Assembly: GCA_007693945.1 (NCBI GenBank) | Contig: RECP01000081.1 | Span: forward strand, 38,176-102,175 | Reading direction: 5' to 3' | From: Spirochaetaceae bacterium | Lineage (GTDB): Bacteria > Spirochaetota > Spirochaetia > DSM-27196 > PWMO01 | Length of the DNA: 64,000 nucleotides | Position numbers and translations under genes: made by a program | The notes under the pieces: generated by a model | Database searches by the model: none | Told to the model about the DNA's origin: nothing | Seen by the model: only the letters and a program-made list of their open reading frames with translations | Shown here: positions 1-8,891 of the stretch, one piece after another | Position numbering within the stretch: the first letter of the stretch is position 1 | Layout: the number at the start of each line of letters is the position of its first letter

Positions 1-395
1 CGAGCGATGGCCTCGGCGGCGGCGATCGACCCGTTCATGCCGTCGTGTCCGGGCGTAAGGACCAGCCTGGCGCCAAAAGCCTGCAGCAGTCGCCGTCGTT
101 CGATGCTCATAGTCTCAGGCATAGTCAGCACCACGCGATACCCCTTGGCGGCACCGATGTAGGCCAGCGCAATGCCGGTATTGCCGCTGGTGGCTTCTAC
201 GATGGTCGCCCCCGGCGTAATCAGCCCCCCGCGTTCCGCAGCTTCAATCATCGCCAGCCCGATGCGGTCCTTGACGCTCGACAGCGGATTATGTGACTCG
301 AGTTTGACCCACACCTGCCCCGAAAGCCCGGCATCCAGTCGACCCAGCCGCACCATCGGTGTGTTGCCAACCTGACTCGCAATTCCTCCGCCCAT
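1..395 (-). CDS. cysK: Cysteine synthase A, N-terminal part (runs off window)
   Basis: O-acetylserine sulfhydrylase makes L-cysteine from O-acetylserine and sulfide with PLP, in the cytoplasm. The first 131 residues lie in the window. The fold-type II start NTPMVRL is at about residues 11-17, the PLP Schiff-base lysine in SSVKDR is K42, and the phosphate/substrate loop TSGNTG is at 69-74. The ATG at 393-395 has GGAG about 7 nt upstream; an in-frame GTG at 399-401 is an alternative start. The gene is divergent from the M16 protease, and a short inverted repeat (425-444) sits just upstream. Cystathionine beta-synthase shares this fold, but the bacterial enzyme of this length and motif set is most likely CysK/CysM. 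The 3' end is outside the window. Confidence 0.9.
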   Translation of the reverse strand, partial: MGGGIASQVGNTPMVRLGRLDAGLSGQVWVKLESHNPLSSVKDRIGLAMIEAAERGGLITPGATIVEATSGNTGIALAYIGAAKGYRVVLTMPETMSIERRRLLQAFGARLVLTPGHDGMNGSIAAAEAIA

Positions 396-424
396 GGTCA
401 CGCTCCGCCCGCTGCCTTAACATC

Positions 425-444
425 ACTAACACAACTGAGTTAGT
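425..444. promoter_or_regulatory. Inverted repeat ACTAAC-N8-GTTAGT, possible operator
   Basis: A perfect 6-bp inverted repeat with an 8-bp centre lies in the AT-rich part of the cysK/protease intergenic region, about 30 bp upstream of the cysK start. Its symmetry suits a dimeric regulator controlling cysK. No regulator can be named from sequence alone and chance is not excluded. Confidence 0.3.
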
Positions 445-520
445 AAAGTTTAAGATTAACCGATCAGGGCAGATGTGTAAAGTGCATTCGTCAGGTATTT
501 CCGTCCTCCGCCCATCGCAC

Positions 521-549
521 TTGCCTGCGATGGAGATGCGCCATATCTT
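521..549 (+). promoter_or_regulatory. Candidate sigma70 promoter of M16 protease
   Basis: TTGCCT (521-526), 17-bp spacer, TATCTT (544-549). The -10 box ends 6 nt before the ATG at 556 and no Shine-Dalgarno lies close to the start, so the transcript would be leaderless or nearly so. Confidence 0.45.
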
Positions 550-555
550 TGCCAT

Positions 556-3396
556 ATGAGAAACCGTATACCCGTAACGCTCTGCGCACTGGTTGCGCTG
601 CTACTCCCGGCGCTGCCGCTGTCCGGGACCGGTATCCGCGAGCCGTCGCTTTCAATCGCGCCCGAGGCGGCTCGTACGCTGCTGCCGCAGGATCCGGCGG
701 TCAGGTTCGGCCGACTGGCCAACGGAGTGACCTACTACGTGCGCGAGAACGCCGAGCCCGAGAACCGGGCCTTCCTGCGCCTGGTGGTCAACGTGGGCTC
801 GATGCAGGAGGATGACGACCAGCTCGGATTGGCTCATTTCGCCGAGCACATGGCGTTTCGCGGAACCGCCGATTTCGAGGGCAGCGAAATTGTGGAGTAT
901 CTTGAGTCACTCGGCATGCGTTTCGGGCCGGACATCAACGCGTATACCAGCTTTGAGGAGACCGTCTACCGGCTGCAGGTACCCACGGACCAACCAGAGC
1001 TGGTTGAACGCGGGTTTCACGTGCTGGAGCAGTGGGCGCATCAGGTCAGTTTTGACCCGCAGCTGATCGACCGTGAACGGGGAGTGATATACGAGGAGTG
1101 GCGCGTCGGACGAGGAGCGCAGGCGCGGATGCGCGACCGGCATTTCCCGGTGCTGTTCGCAGGGTCACGCTACGCCGAACGGCTGCCGATCGGGGACATG
1201 GATATTGTCATGAACTTCGAACACGACACGTTGCGGCGCTTCTACCACGACTGGTATCGGCCTGAGCTGATGGCGGTAATTGCGGTCGGCGATTTCGATG
1301 CCAGGGACATCGAAGATCACATCCGCACCTACTTCGGACCAATCCCGCGGCGCAGTGATCCGCGCCGCCGCGAGACATACACTATTCCCGATCACGACCG
1401 GACACTCTACGCAATTGCGTCCGACCCGGAAGCGTCGCGCAGCTCGGTTTTTGTCTACAACAAAGTTGACCCCCGCGGTCTCAACACCATTGCCGACTAT
1501 CGCGAGAGTCTGCAACACACTCTCTTTGCATCAATGCTCAATACGCGCTTCAGGGAGATTTCCGAGGACCCCGACGCCCGGTTCATCACGGCAGGTGTCG
1601 GACACGGTATGCTGGTGCGCGCCAAATACGCCAATTTCCTGAGCGTTACCGTTGAGGATCAGCAGATCGACAGCGGACTGGCCGAGGTAATCCGCGAGGT
1701 TGAACGCGTTCGGCGTTTCGGGTTCACGCAACCGGAGCTCGAGCGGGCCCGCCTGCGCCTGCTGCGCTCCTATGAGAACGCCTACGACGAGCGAGACCGC
1801 ACCAGCTCGAGCTCGTTTGTCAACGAGTACACGCGCCACTTTCTGCACGGTGAGGCCTTTCCCGGAATTGCGTACGAGTACCGCCTGGCGCAAAAACTGA
1901 TACCCGCAATCGGTCTCGACGAGCTCGACGCACTGGCCGACGGCTACCTGGCGGATCGCAATCGCGTTGTAACCGTCAGTGCCGTGGAGCGTGAGGACGT
2001 TGTGCTGCCTGCAGAGCAGGAGCTGCGCCGTGCGGTCGGCGAGGCGATCGCCGCCGATCTCGAACCGTGGCAACCGCAGGCCGCCGATGTGCCGCTGATT
2101 GCCGACATGCCTGCGGCCGGAGAGGTGACGGAAGAACACTACCATGACCGGATCGACACCTACGAGTGGCGGTTGTCAAACGGGGCGCGCGTGGTGCTGA
2201 AGCAGACCGACTTCCGCAGCGATGAGGTGCAGATGTCCAGTTTCTCGATGGGAGGGCACTCGCTGGCATCCGATGACGACCATCCCTCGGCGCTGCTGTC
2301 GGCCTCGATTGTAGAGGACTCCGGCCTGTCCGACTTCTCCCCCACCCAACTGGCCGCCCTGCTTGCCGGACAGCGCGTATCTGTCAGCCCCTACGTCAAT
2401 GAACTGACCCACGGATTCAGTGGCAGCGCTTCCCCGCGCGACCTGGAGACCATGCTGCAGCTGCTCTACCTCTACGCTACCGAACCGCGGCGCGATGAGA
2501 GCGCGTTTCGCAGCTTCATGCGGCGCCGGCAGACCGAAGCGGTCAATCGCGAACGACAACCCGAGGCGGTATTCTCGGACCGGCTGCGTTCGATCTACTA
2601 CAATCAACACCCCCGCTTCCAGCCGCTCGGGCCCGAGGTGCTGGAGCGCGTCGATCTTGACCGTGCGCTGGAGTTCTATAACCGGTTGTTCGCCGACTTC
2701 TCAACGGCAACCTTTGTGTTTGTCGGTAATGTCTCGGCCGGCGACCTGCGGCCACTGGTAGAGCGCTATCTGGCGCCGTTGCCGGCGCGCGACCGGCCCC
2801 GCACCTACGCGGATGTTGATGCGGGCCGTCCTGACGGTATAGTGCGCGAGACAATCGAGATGGGTCTTGAGCCGCAGAGTCGCGTGGCTCTGGTATTCCA
2901 CGGAGATCACGACTGGAACCGGCGCAACAACCACCTGTTGCGCTCGCTGGGAGAAGTGCTGCGCCTGCGCCTGCGTGAAGTTCTGCGCGAAGAAGAAGGC
3001 GGTACCTACGGAGTGGGCGCCGGGGCTTCCCCCATCCGCCTGCCGCGCAGTGAATACCTGGTGCAGATCAGTTTCGGCACCGATCCCGATCGCGCCGCAG
3101 CGCTCACCGATCGTACCTTTGAGGTCATCGACGAGCTCAGGCGTGATGTGGTAGGTGAAAGCTACATTGAACGGGTGCGTACCGCCCAGCTGCGCAGTTA
3201 CGAGACCAACCTGCGCTCCAACGCGTTCTGGGTTGGCACTCTGCGTGAAGCCTACATCCATGAGATCTCACCGGACTTCGTGCTCGATTATCCCCGGCTG
3301 GTTGACGAGCTGACCGCCGAGAACCTGATGGCGGCGGCCCAAACCTATCTGAATGACGAGCGCTTCATACTTCTGACGTTGATGCCGCAGCGATGA
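556..3396 (+). CDS. Secreted M16 family zinc metalloprotease (PqqL-like, two M16 units)
   Basis: 946 aa, the length of single-chain M16 proteases with two tandem active/inactive M16 halves. Residues 1-26 look like a signal peptide (MRNR, then a hydrophobic run). The inverted zinc motif HxxEH is H94-F-A-E97-H98 in AHFAEHMAFRGT. The third ligand glutamate fits E174 in RERGVIYEE, 76 residues after H98, the standard spacing. The second half (from about residue 490) carries the M16 C-terminal fold without a second HxxEH, as expected. Likely role: degradation of peptides in the periplasm or at the surface. It stands alone and its 3' end overlaps by 32 bp the convergent small gene at 3365-3610. It has no near Shine-Dalgarno sequence. 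Confidence 0.93.
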   Translation: MRNRIPVTLCALVALLLPALPLSGTGIREPSLSIAPEAARTLLPQDPAVRFGRLANGVTYYVRENAEPENRAFLRLVVNVGSMQEDDDQLGLAHFAEHMAFRGTADFEGSEIVEYLESLGMRFGPDINAYTSFEETVYRLQVPTDQPELVERGFHVLEQWAHQVSFDPQLIDRERGVIYEEWRVGRGAQARMRDRHFPVLFAGSRYAERLPIGDMDIVMNFEHDTLRRFYHDWYRPELMAVIAVGDFDARDIEDHIRTYFGPIPRRSDPRRRETYTIPDHDRTLYAIASDPEASRSSVFVYNKVDPRGLNTIADYRESLQHTLFASMLNTRFREISEDPDARFITAGVGHGMLVRAKYANFLSVTVEDQQIDSGLAEVIREVERVRRFGFTQPELERARLRLLRSYENAYDERDRTSSSSFVNEYTRHFLHGEAFPGIAYEYRLAQKLIPAIGLDELDALADGYLADRNRVVTVSAVEREDVVLPAEQELRRAVGEAIAADLEPWQPQAADVPLIADMPAAGEVTEEHYHDRIDTYEWRLSNGARVVLKQTDFRSDEVQMSSFSMGGHSLASDDDHPSALLSASIVEDSGLSDFSPTQLAALLAGQRVSVSPYVNELTHGFSGSASPRDLETMLQLLYLYATEPRRDESAFRSFMRRRQTEAVNRERQPEAVFSDRLRSIYYNQHPRFQPLGPEVLERVDLDRALEFYNRLFADFSTATFVFVGNVSAGDLRPLVERYLAPLPARDRPRTYADVDAGRPDGIVRETIEMGLEPQSRVALVFHGDHDWNRRNNHLLRSLGEVLRLRLREVLREEEGGTYGVGAGASPIRLPRSEYLVQISFGTDPDRAAALTDRTFEVIDELRRDVVGESYIERVRTAQLRSYETNLRSNAFWVGTLREAYIHEISPDFVLDYPRLVDELTAENLMAAAQTYLNDERFILLTLMPQR

Positions 3397-3610
3397 TCTC
3401 GACGACCGAAGGCCCGTCGGCGTAGCGGGCCAGCGGTTTGTACTCGTAGCGGAAAAGCCGTTCGGCTATCGCGGCACCGGCGGCTTCCGCCGGCTCACCG
3501 GCCGCGATGCGCTTGCTGACCTCAGCGTACCACTGCCCGCAGCGGTGCCGGTTGGGAATGTGCACCAGCCCGTACTTGGACTTCAGCATCAGCCGCGCCG
3601 ATTGGCTCAC
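3365..3610 (-). CDS. Small conserved-looking protein coupled to RND pump
   Basis: 81 aa, function not recognised. The GTG start at 3608-3610 overlaps the TGA stop of the RND pump (GTGA), so it is probably translated by coupling. The protein is soluble, basic in the first half (LKSKYGLVHIPNRHRC) and alanine-rich in the middle; it has no membrane segment. Third codon positions are strongly G/C like the neighbours, which supports it being real despite a 32-bp convergent overlap with the M16 protease. Last cistron of the efflux operon. Confidence 0.6.
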   Translation of the reverse strand: MSQSARLMLKSKYGLVHIPNRHRCGQWYAEVSKRIAAGEPAEAAGAAIAERLFRYEYKPLARYADGPSVVEIIAAASTSEV

Positions 3611-6600
3611 GCGCGCGCCTCCGCGCGCCTGCCGGATCGCCGATCGTAGAACAACCCGTACATGCACGGGATAACAATCAGCGCGGTTATGGTGGAAAAC
3701 AGCAGACCAAAGATAATGGTGCTGGCCATCGGGCCCCAGATCACCGACCGACCTCCGGCTCCGACTGCAATTGGCACCAGACCTCCGATAGTGGTCAGCG
3801 ACGTCAGAATGATGGGGCGCAACCGGATACGCGCCGCCTCGATGACCGCCTCACCGACCGCCGTTCCAGCCGCGCGCAGCTCGTTGACAAAACTGATTAG
3901 CACGATGGTGTCGTTGACCGCGATACCGGCCAGCGCAACGCCGGCGTAGATAATCGTTGTGGAAACGCTCTGGCTCCCGAGGACCAGAAACAGAATCACA
4001 CCCACAAAAGCAAACGGTACGGAGAACAGAATCAGCAGCGGCTGGGTGTAGCTCTTGAACTGGGTTCCGAGGATGGTGTAGATGATGAACAGTCCGATCA
4101 GAAAGACACGCAGGATGTCGAAGATCACGCGCGCAAACTGTGCGAACTCGCCTCCTACAACCAGCTCCACGTCGGGAAACTGGTCTGCGAGTTCCTGGTT
4201 GAACAGCGTGCGCACCTCACCGTCGAGTTCCCTCAGCCATCGGGTCGAGAACGCCTCCGACTCGATGGTCACTTCGCGTCTGCCGTCCAGACGCCGGATC
4301 GAGGCGAATACGTCGCCCTCGTCGAGTCGCGCCACGGAGCTGAACGGTATTCGGCGGCCGTCGGGTGTCGGGATCGATCCCTGCAGGAGCTGCTCGACTC
4401 CGGCCGGATTCGAGCGCCGATAGCGTACCAGGACGGCGGTTTCCTCGTTGTCGCTGAAGATCGTCCCGGCATCGATACCTTCAAAAGACCCGCGCACATG
4501 ATTGCCGATTGCCTGTCGCGACAAGCCGTAGCTTGCCGCCAGCGTATCATCCACCGTTACGCGCAGCTCGGGACTGCTCTGCTCGAGATTGTCGCGGATA
4601 TTGAAGAGCTCCGGATACTGGCCGATGTGGGCCTTGATGCGGTCCGAGGCCGCCACCAGGTTGTCGTAGCTGTCACCAAACAGGCGATAGACAACCGGCG
4701 GATCAGTCGGCGGCCCGGTGGCCTGCCTGCGCACCCGAGTGCTCTCGGGTCCCGGTATGTCGGCGACCTCAAGTTCCAGATCGGACATGATCTGCGCTAC
4801 CGTGCGCTGGCGTCCACGGCTGGTCTCCTTCAGGTCGACCACGATCTGGCCGGTGTTGGCACGCGTGACGTTCTGATCGGTACCGGCGGCAAAACCTACG
4901 GAAGAGCGAATTGCCACCACTTCCCCGTCGCCGACGTAGGGCAGCAGCCGGCGTTCGAAGGCTTCGACCACGTCGTTGGTGCGGCCAATCGGGGTACCTG
5001 CCGGCATATCGATATCGATGAAAAACAGACTGACATCATCAGCGGCAAACAGGTTCTGGCCGAGACGGCCGACCAGCGTGAAGCTGGTGACCATCACCAG
5101 CAGCATGAGACCGACGGTCACGAGGCGGAAGCGATAGAGCCGCCGTAGCAGCGCAACAAACAGCTGCTGGAAGCGCACGAAGAGTCGGCCGGACCGCCTC
5201 GGCTTACTGCCCCCGGGCCATTCGGCAAAGTGTGCCGGCAGGAATAACCCCGCCTCGGCCGTCGAGGCCACCAGCGCGATTGCGACTGTCAGCGGCACTA
5301 CACGCAGAAAACGGCCAATGACACCCGGCAGAAAAGCCAACGGCAGAAATGCCGCCACGGTGGTGGCGGTCGCGGCAATCACCGGCACGATGACCTGATT
5401 GACCCCCGCAATTGCCGCGTCGTGGCGGCTCAACCCCTCCGACTGCAACCGGTAACTGTTCTCAACAATCACGATCGCGTGATCAACAATCAGACCCAGA
5501 ACCAGTACCATCCCGAATAACGTGTTGCTGTTGAGCGTGTCCCCGGTTAGTTCCAGAATGATGAACGTTACGGCAAAGGTAAGCGGAATGCCCAGCGCGG
5601 TCATAATGGCATTGCGCAGTCCCACAAACAGTAACAGGATCACAACCAGCAGGACCAGGCCCATCAATGCGTTGGTCACCAGAATGTCGATACTGTCCCG
5701 GATCTGTACCGTCGAGTCGTTGGAATAGAAGACTGCAAGGCCGTCGGCAATCGGGCGCTGTTGAAACAGGGCAACCCGTCCACGCACCGCTTCGGCGATA
5801 TCCACCGAGCTGCCGCCCGGAATCTTGAGCACACGCAGCGTAATGGCCTGCTGCCCGTTGTAGCGCGACTGTACTCCCTCGCGATCGAAAACTTCGTCCA
5901 CCGAGGCGACATCGCCCACGGTGACAATGCCCCCACCGTCGGCAGCGTGCCGCACGATAATGCGATCAAAATCCTGTGCGCTCTCGATCTCACCCACGGT
6001 ACGCAGCAGGTAGGTGCGCGACGCGGTTTCAAGCTGCCCACCGGGTACGGTCACGTTACGTGCACGCACCGCGGCCGCCACCTGGTCGAGAGTCACGCCA
6101 AACGCCTCGAGCCGGGCCGGATCATTGTCGACAACGATCTGTCTGTCACGCGCGCCGACAAGGGTGACGCCCGACACGTCACGAACCTGCTCCAATCGGG
6201 ACTTGAGTTCACGCGCCGCCCGGTTGAGCGCCGCGTACTCGACGTCGCCGGCCAGCACAACCTCGATCACGGGAACAAAATCGTTGGAGGTGAACTCGCT
6301 GATGCTCTCCTGCAAGACGCCGTCGGGAAGCGCGATAGTGTTGAAACGGTTACGGACCTCCTGAAACAGACGGTCAAACTCCTGACGAGTGATCCCCTGA
6401 TCGAACTCCAGAGTCACCCTCGAAAGCCCCTCGGTGGTCACGGACCGAATCCGATCGATACGGTCAACCCCCTGCATGCTGTTTTCAATCGGTACGGTTA
6501 CGGCCCGCTCGATGTCAGCCGCCGATACGCCGGGATACGGCACCGCGATATTGACGAAGTAGAACGGCACATCCGAGAACTGCTCCTGCGGCAGCCGCGT

Positions 6601-6687
6601 GGCACTGAAATAGCCAAACACCAGCAGCAACACCATCAGGATGTTGATCAGCACCGGGTTGTTGACTGAAAACCTGCCAAGGTTCAT
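3607..6687 (-). CDS. RND efflux pump permease (HAE1/AcrB-type)
   Basis: 1026 aa, typical size for a trimeric inner-membrane RND exporter with 12 membrane segments and two large periplasmic loops. Segments are recognisable at the N-terminus (NPVLINILMVLLLVFG), around residues 340-480, 530-550 and 860-1020. The TM4 relay reads GLIVDHAIVIVEN, so the Asp-Asp pair of AcrB is Asp-His here. The TM10 region reads GIAVNDTIVLI, with no lysine at the AcrB K940 position. It therefore belongs to the divergent class with a different ion relay. ATG 6685-6687 follows GGAGAG and overlaps the adaptor's TGA by one base; GTG at 6688-6690 is an alternative. Works with the adaptor encoded just upstream; no outer-membrane TolC-like partner is encoded here. 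Confidence 0.93.
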   Translation of the reverse strand: MNLGRFSVNNPVLINILMVLLLVFGYFSATRLPQEQFSDVPFYFVNIAVPYPGVSAADIERAVTVPIENSMQGVDRIDRIRSVTTEGLSRVTLEFDQGITRQEFDRLFQEVRNRFNTIALPDGVLQESISEFTSNDFVPVIEVVLAGDVEYAALNRAARELKSRLEQVRDVSGVTLVGARDRQIVVDNDPARLEAFGVTLDQVAAAVRARNVTVPGGQLETASRTYLLRTVGEIESAQDFDRIIVRHAADGGGIVTVGDVASVDEVFDREGVQSRYNGQQAITLRVLKIPGGSSVDIAEAVRGRVALFQQRPIADGLAVFYSNDSTVQIRDSIDILVTNALMGLVLLVVILLLFVGLRNAIMTALGIPLTFAVTFIILELTGDTLNSNTLFGMVLVLGLIVDHAIVIVENSYRLQSEGLSRHDAAIAGVNQVIVPVIAATATTVAAFLPLAFLPGVIGRFLRVVPLTVAIALVASTAEAGLFLPAHFAEWPGGSKPRRSGRLFVRFQQLFVALLRRLYRFRLVTVGLMLLVMVTSFTLVGRLGQNLFAADDVSLFFIDIDMPAGTPIGRTNDVVEAFERRLLPYVGDGEVVAIRSSVGFAAGTDQNVTRANTGQIVVDLKETSRGRQRTVAQIMSDLELEVADIPGPESTRVRRQATGPPTDPPVVYRLFGDSYDNLVAASDRIKAHIGQYPELFNIRDNLEQSSPELRVTVDDTLAASYGLSRQAIGNHVRGSFEGIDAGTIFSDNEETAVLVRYRRSNPAGVEQLLQGSIPTPDGRRIPFSSVARLDEGDVFASIRRLDGRREVTIESEAFSTRWLRELDGEVRTLFNQELADQFPDVELVVGGEFAQFARVIFDILRVFLIGLFIIYTILGTQFKSYTQPLLILFSVPFAFVGVILFLVLGSQSVSTTIIYAGVALAGIAVNDTIVLISFVNELRAAGTAVGEAVIEAARIRLRPIILTSLTTIGGLVPIAVGAGGRSVIWGPMASTIIFGLLFSTITALIVIPCMYGLFYDRRSGRRAEARA

Positions 6688-7841
6688 CACAGCTCTCCGC
6701 TGCGCCCGGTCACCGTTACCGCAACCGGGTCCCCATCGTTCAGCAAACTCAGGGCGGACACCGCCACAAGCTCTCCCTCGCCAAGTCCCCCGAGCACTTC
6801 GGCGCGGTTTCCCACACGTTGCCCGACCGCTACCTCACGGCGTCTGACGGTGTTGTCCTCTATCACAAAAACAACGCTCTTGCCCTGCCGTCGCAGCAGG
6901 GCCGCGGCAGGTACCATCAATACCTGCTGCGCTACGGCGGGCTCGATCCGCACCGTGGCCGACATGCCCGAGCGCACCCGGTCACCGCAGCGGTTTTCCC
7001 AGCTTACGATAACCGCAAAACTGCCGGTCTGCGGATCACTGCCGGCAGCTACCGATTGTACGCTGCCGAGCTGCGGCCGGCCGGCGCAGACCTCCATGAG
7101 GATCTCGGCGCGAGCGCCCGGCTCCACATAGTGTATCTCGCGTTCACCGACTGCCAGTACCACCTGCAGCCGCGACGTATCGACTACGTGTGCCACGTTG
7201 ACACCGGCGGCCAGAAAACTGCCCTCGCTAACGCCGCTGTGCTTGCGGGCCACCCGGCCGCTGATGGGCGCGGTGATACGGCGATCCTCAAAGCGCTTTA
7301 CGGCGCGCTGGTATTCGGCATCCGCACCGGCCGCGGCTGCCCGGGCGCGCGACAGCTCGGTACGCGAGGCTGCACCGGCATCAAAACGGCGCTGAAGCGC
7401 GTCGAGCTCCGCGCGCGCCGACTCTGACGCGGCGCGCGCCTGTTCGGTTGCCAGGCGCTCAACGCGGTCATCAAAGGCGGCCAGTACGTCGCCGCGAGAT
7501 ACCGACTGCCCCAGATCAAAGTCGACGCGCTGCAGCACCCCCTGGGACTCGGAAACAACCGTTGCCTCACGCGTACCGGCAACCCTGCCCGAACCACCGA
7601 CATAGTCGATAAACCCGGCGCTGGAGATCTCAACGGCTTCTATGGGGCGCGGGCTGCGATCCTGGCGCGCCGCCATCGCTTCTTCACCGGTGGCGGCGGT
7701 GCGCGCGTCGTCATAGTCCGCGGAAGGGGCTCTCCCGCCCCCGGGACGCCCGCCGCACGCGGCTACCGCCATGACAGCGGCCACACTCACCAGCACAAGA
7801 ACGGCTTTGCGGCGTTGCTTCCGCCGGCCGGGAATTGGCAT
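6687..7841 (-). CDS. RND periplasmic adaptor lipoprotein (MFP/HlyD family)
   Basis: 384 aa. The N-terminus is basic (RRKQRRK), then hydrophobic, then lipobox VAAC with the lipidated Cys at 29, so it is an anchored lipoprotein. A biotinyl-lipoyl half-motif is near residues 70-130 (VDFDLGQSVSRGDVLAAFDD), a coiled-coil hairpin at about 130-180, and the second lipoyl half near RITAPISGRVARKHSG. Beta-barrel and membrane-proximal domains follow. Start chosen at ATG 7839-7841 because GAGGAG lies 7 nt upstream; a GTG 15 nt earlier is possible. It links the RND pump (next gene, 1-nt overlap) to an outer-membrane channel. Confidence 0.92.
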   Translation of the reverse strand: MPIPGRRKQRRKAVLVLVSVAAVMAVAACGGRPGGGRAPSADYDDARTAATGEEAMAARQDRSPRPIEAVEISSAGFIDYVGGSGRVAGTREATVVSESQGVLQRVDFDLGQSVSRGDVLAAFDDRVERLATEQARAASESARAELDALQRRFDAGAASRTELSRARAAAAGADAEYQRAVKRFEDRRITAPISGRVARKHSGVSEGSFLAAGVNVAHVVDTSRLQVVLAVGEREIHYVEPGARAEILMEVCAGRPQLGSVQSVAAGSDPQTGSFAVIVSWENRCGDRVRSGMSATVRIEPAVAQQVLMVPAAALLRRQGKSVVFVIEDNTVRRREVAVGQRVGNRAEVLGGLGEGELVAVSALSLLNDGDPVAVTVTGRSGEL

Positions 7842-7928
7842 TGCAGAACTCCTCACAAACTCAATCTGTTCCCCAAAGCTAATGATGAAGAATCAAAAAA
7901 GCAACAACCGCTGCACGGACGGTCGGGT

Positions 7929-7956
7929 TTGCATCCGTCACGGTTATGCATATATT
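7929..7956 (+). promoter_or_regulatory. Candidate promoter of ABC exporter operon
   Basis: TTGCAT (7929-7934), 16-bp spacer, TATATT (7951-7956), 8 nt before the ATG at 7965. A GGGAG lies between, but a transcript starting at the usual distance would begin inside or after it, so this is another near-leaderless candidate. Confidence 0.4.
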
Positions 7957-7964
7957 AGGGAGCA

Positions 7965-8891
7965 ATGAACAGTGCGGCGATCCAGGTCGAGCATCTCTAC
8001 AAGTCGTACGGCGAGCTGACCGCCGTGAACAACCTCTCCTTCAGTGTCGCCGGATCGACCTGTTTCAGCTTTCTGGGTCCCAACGGAGCCGGCAAAACTA
8101 CCATGATGAAGGTGCTCTACGGGAAAGCTGAGGCCGATCGGCGGCCCGAGACCAGCATGCGGGTATTCGGGTTCGACCCGCGACACGACCAGTTGCGCAT
8201 CAAGACGCTGTCAGGGGTCGTGCCGCAGGAAGACAGCCTCGACGTGGAACTCAACGTGCAGCAGAACCTGCGTATTTTTGCCGATTTCTACGGTATCCCG
8301 CGCAGGGAGTCGGGTGGCCGGATTGAGTGGCTGCTGAATTTCATGGAGCTGCGCGAGAAACGCAACGCCCGCGTACGCGAGCTGTCCGGCGGCATGAAGC
8401 GTCGGCTGGTGATCGCGCGCGCGCTGCTCAACGATCCGGCGCTGTTGATACTCGATGAACCGACTACCGGACTGGACCCCCAGGTGCGTCAGCTGATCTG
8501 GGACAAGCTGCGCAGCCTCAAGCGCGAGGGCGTCACGATTCTGCTTACTACGCACTACATGGACGAGGCGTTCCAGATTGCCGATACGGTGCTGATCATG
8601 GACAAGGGTCACAAGCTGCTCGAGGGCCCGCCGCAGCAACTGCTGGAGCAGCACATGGAGCAAAACGTGCTGGAGCTGACACGCCCCGCGCACGCCGGCA
8701 GGCTGCGCCAGCTGCTCGACGGGATTCGGACCGAAGCGTCCGACGAGCGCGTGCTCTACTACAGCAACAATATGGAGACATTGCAGGCCGCGACGGCGCG
8801 GCTCGAACCAGGTGACTACTTACTGAGGCAAACCAACCTGGAGGACCTCTTCCTCAAGGCGACCGGCAGGAGGCTCAATGAGCTCCAGTGA
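7965..8891 (+). CDS. ABC transporter ATP-binding protein (ABC-2/NodI-DrrA type)
   Basis: 308 aa nucleotide-binding subunit of an exporter. Walker A GPNGAGKT is at 38-45, the signature is LSGGMKRRL, Walker B is LLILDEPTTGLDP, and the H-loop is LTTHYMDEA. The C-terminal extension of about 80 residues is typical of the DrrA/NodI class. Its last 14 bp overlap the permease gene, indicating co-translation. It energises export of a hydrophobic or lipid-linked substrate that cannot be named; NodI-like similarity alone does not imply Nod factor export. Confidence 0.93.
   Translation: MNSAAIQVEHLYKSYGELTAVNNLSFSVAGSTCFSFLGPNGAGKTTMMKVLYGKAEADRRPETSMRVFGFDPRHDQLRIKTLSGVVPQEDSLDVELNVQQNLRIFADFYGIPRRESGGRIEWLLNFMELREKRNARVRELSGGMKRRLVIARALLNDPALLILDEPTTGLDPQVRQLIWDKLRSLKREGVTILLTTHYMDEAFQIADTVLIMDKGHKLLEGPPQQLLEQHMEQNVLELTRPAHAGRLRQLLDGIRTEASDERVLYYSNNMETLQAATARLEPGDYLLRQTNLEDLFLKATGRRLNELQ

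Noticed and set aside
4498..6669. Long plus-strand frames inside the RND pump region
   Set aside because: Shadows of the pump gene, with no motif and no ribosome site; the pump reading frame is intact.
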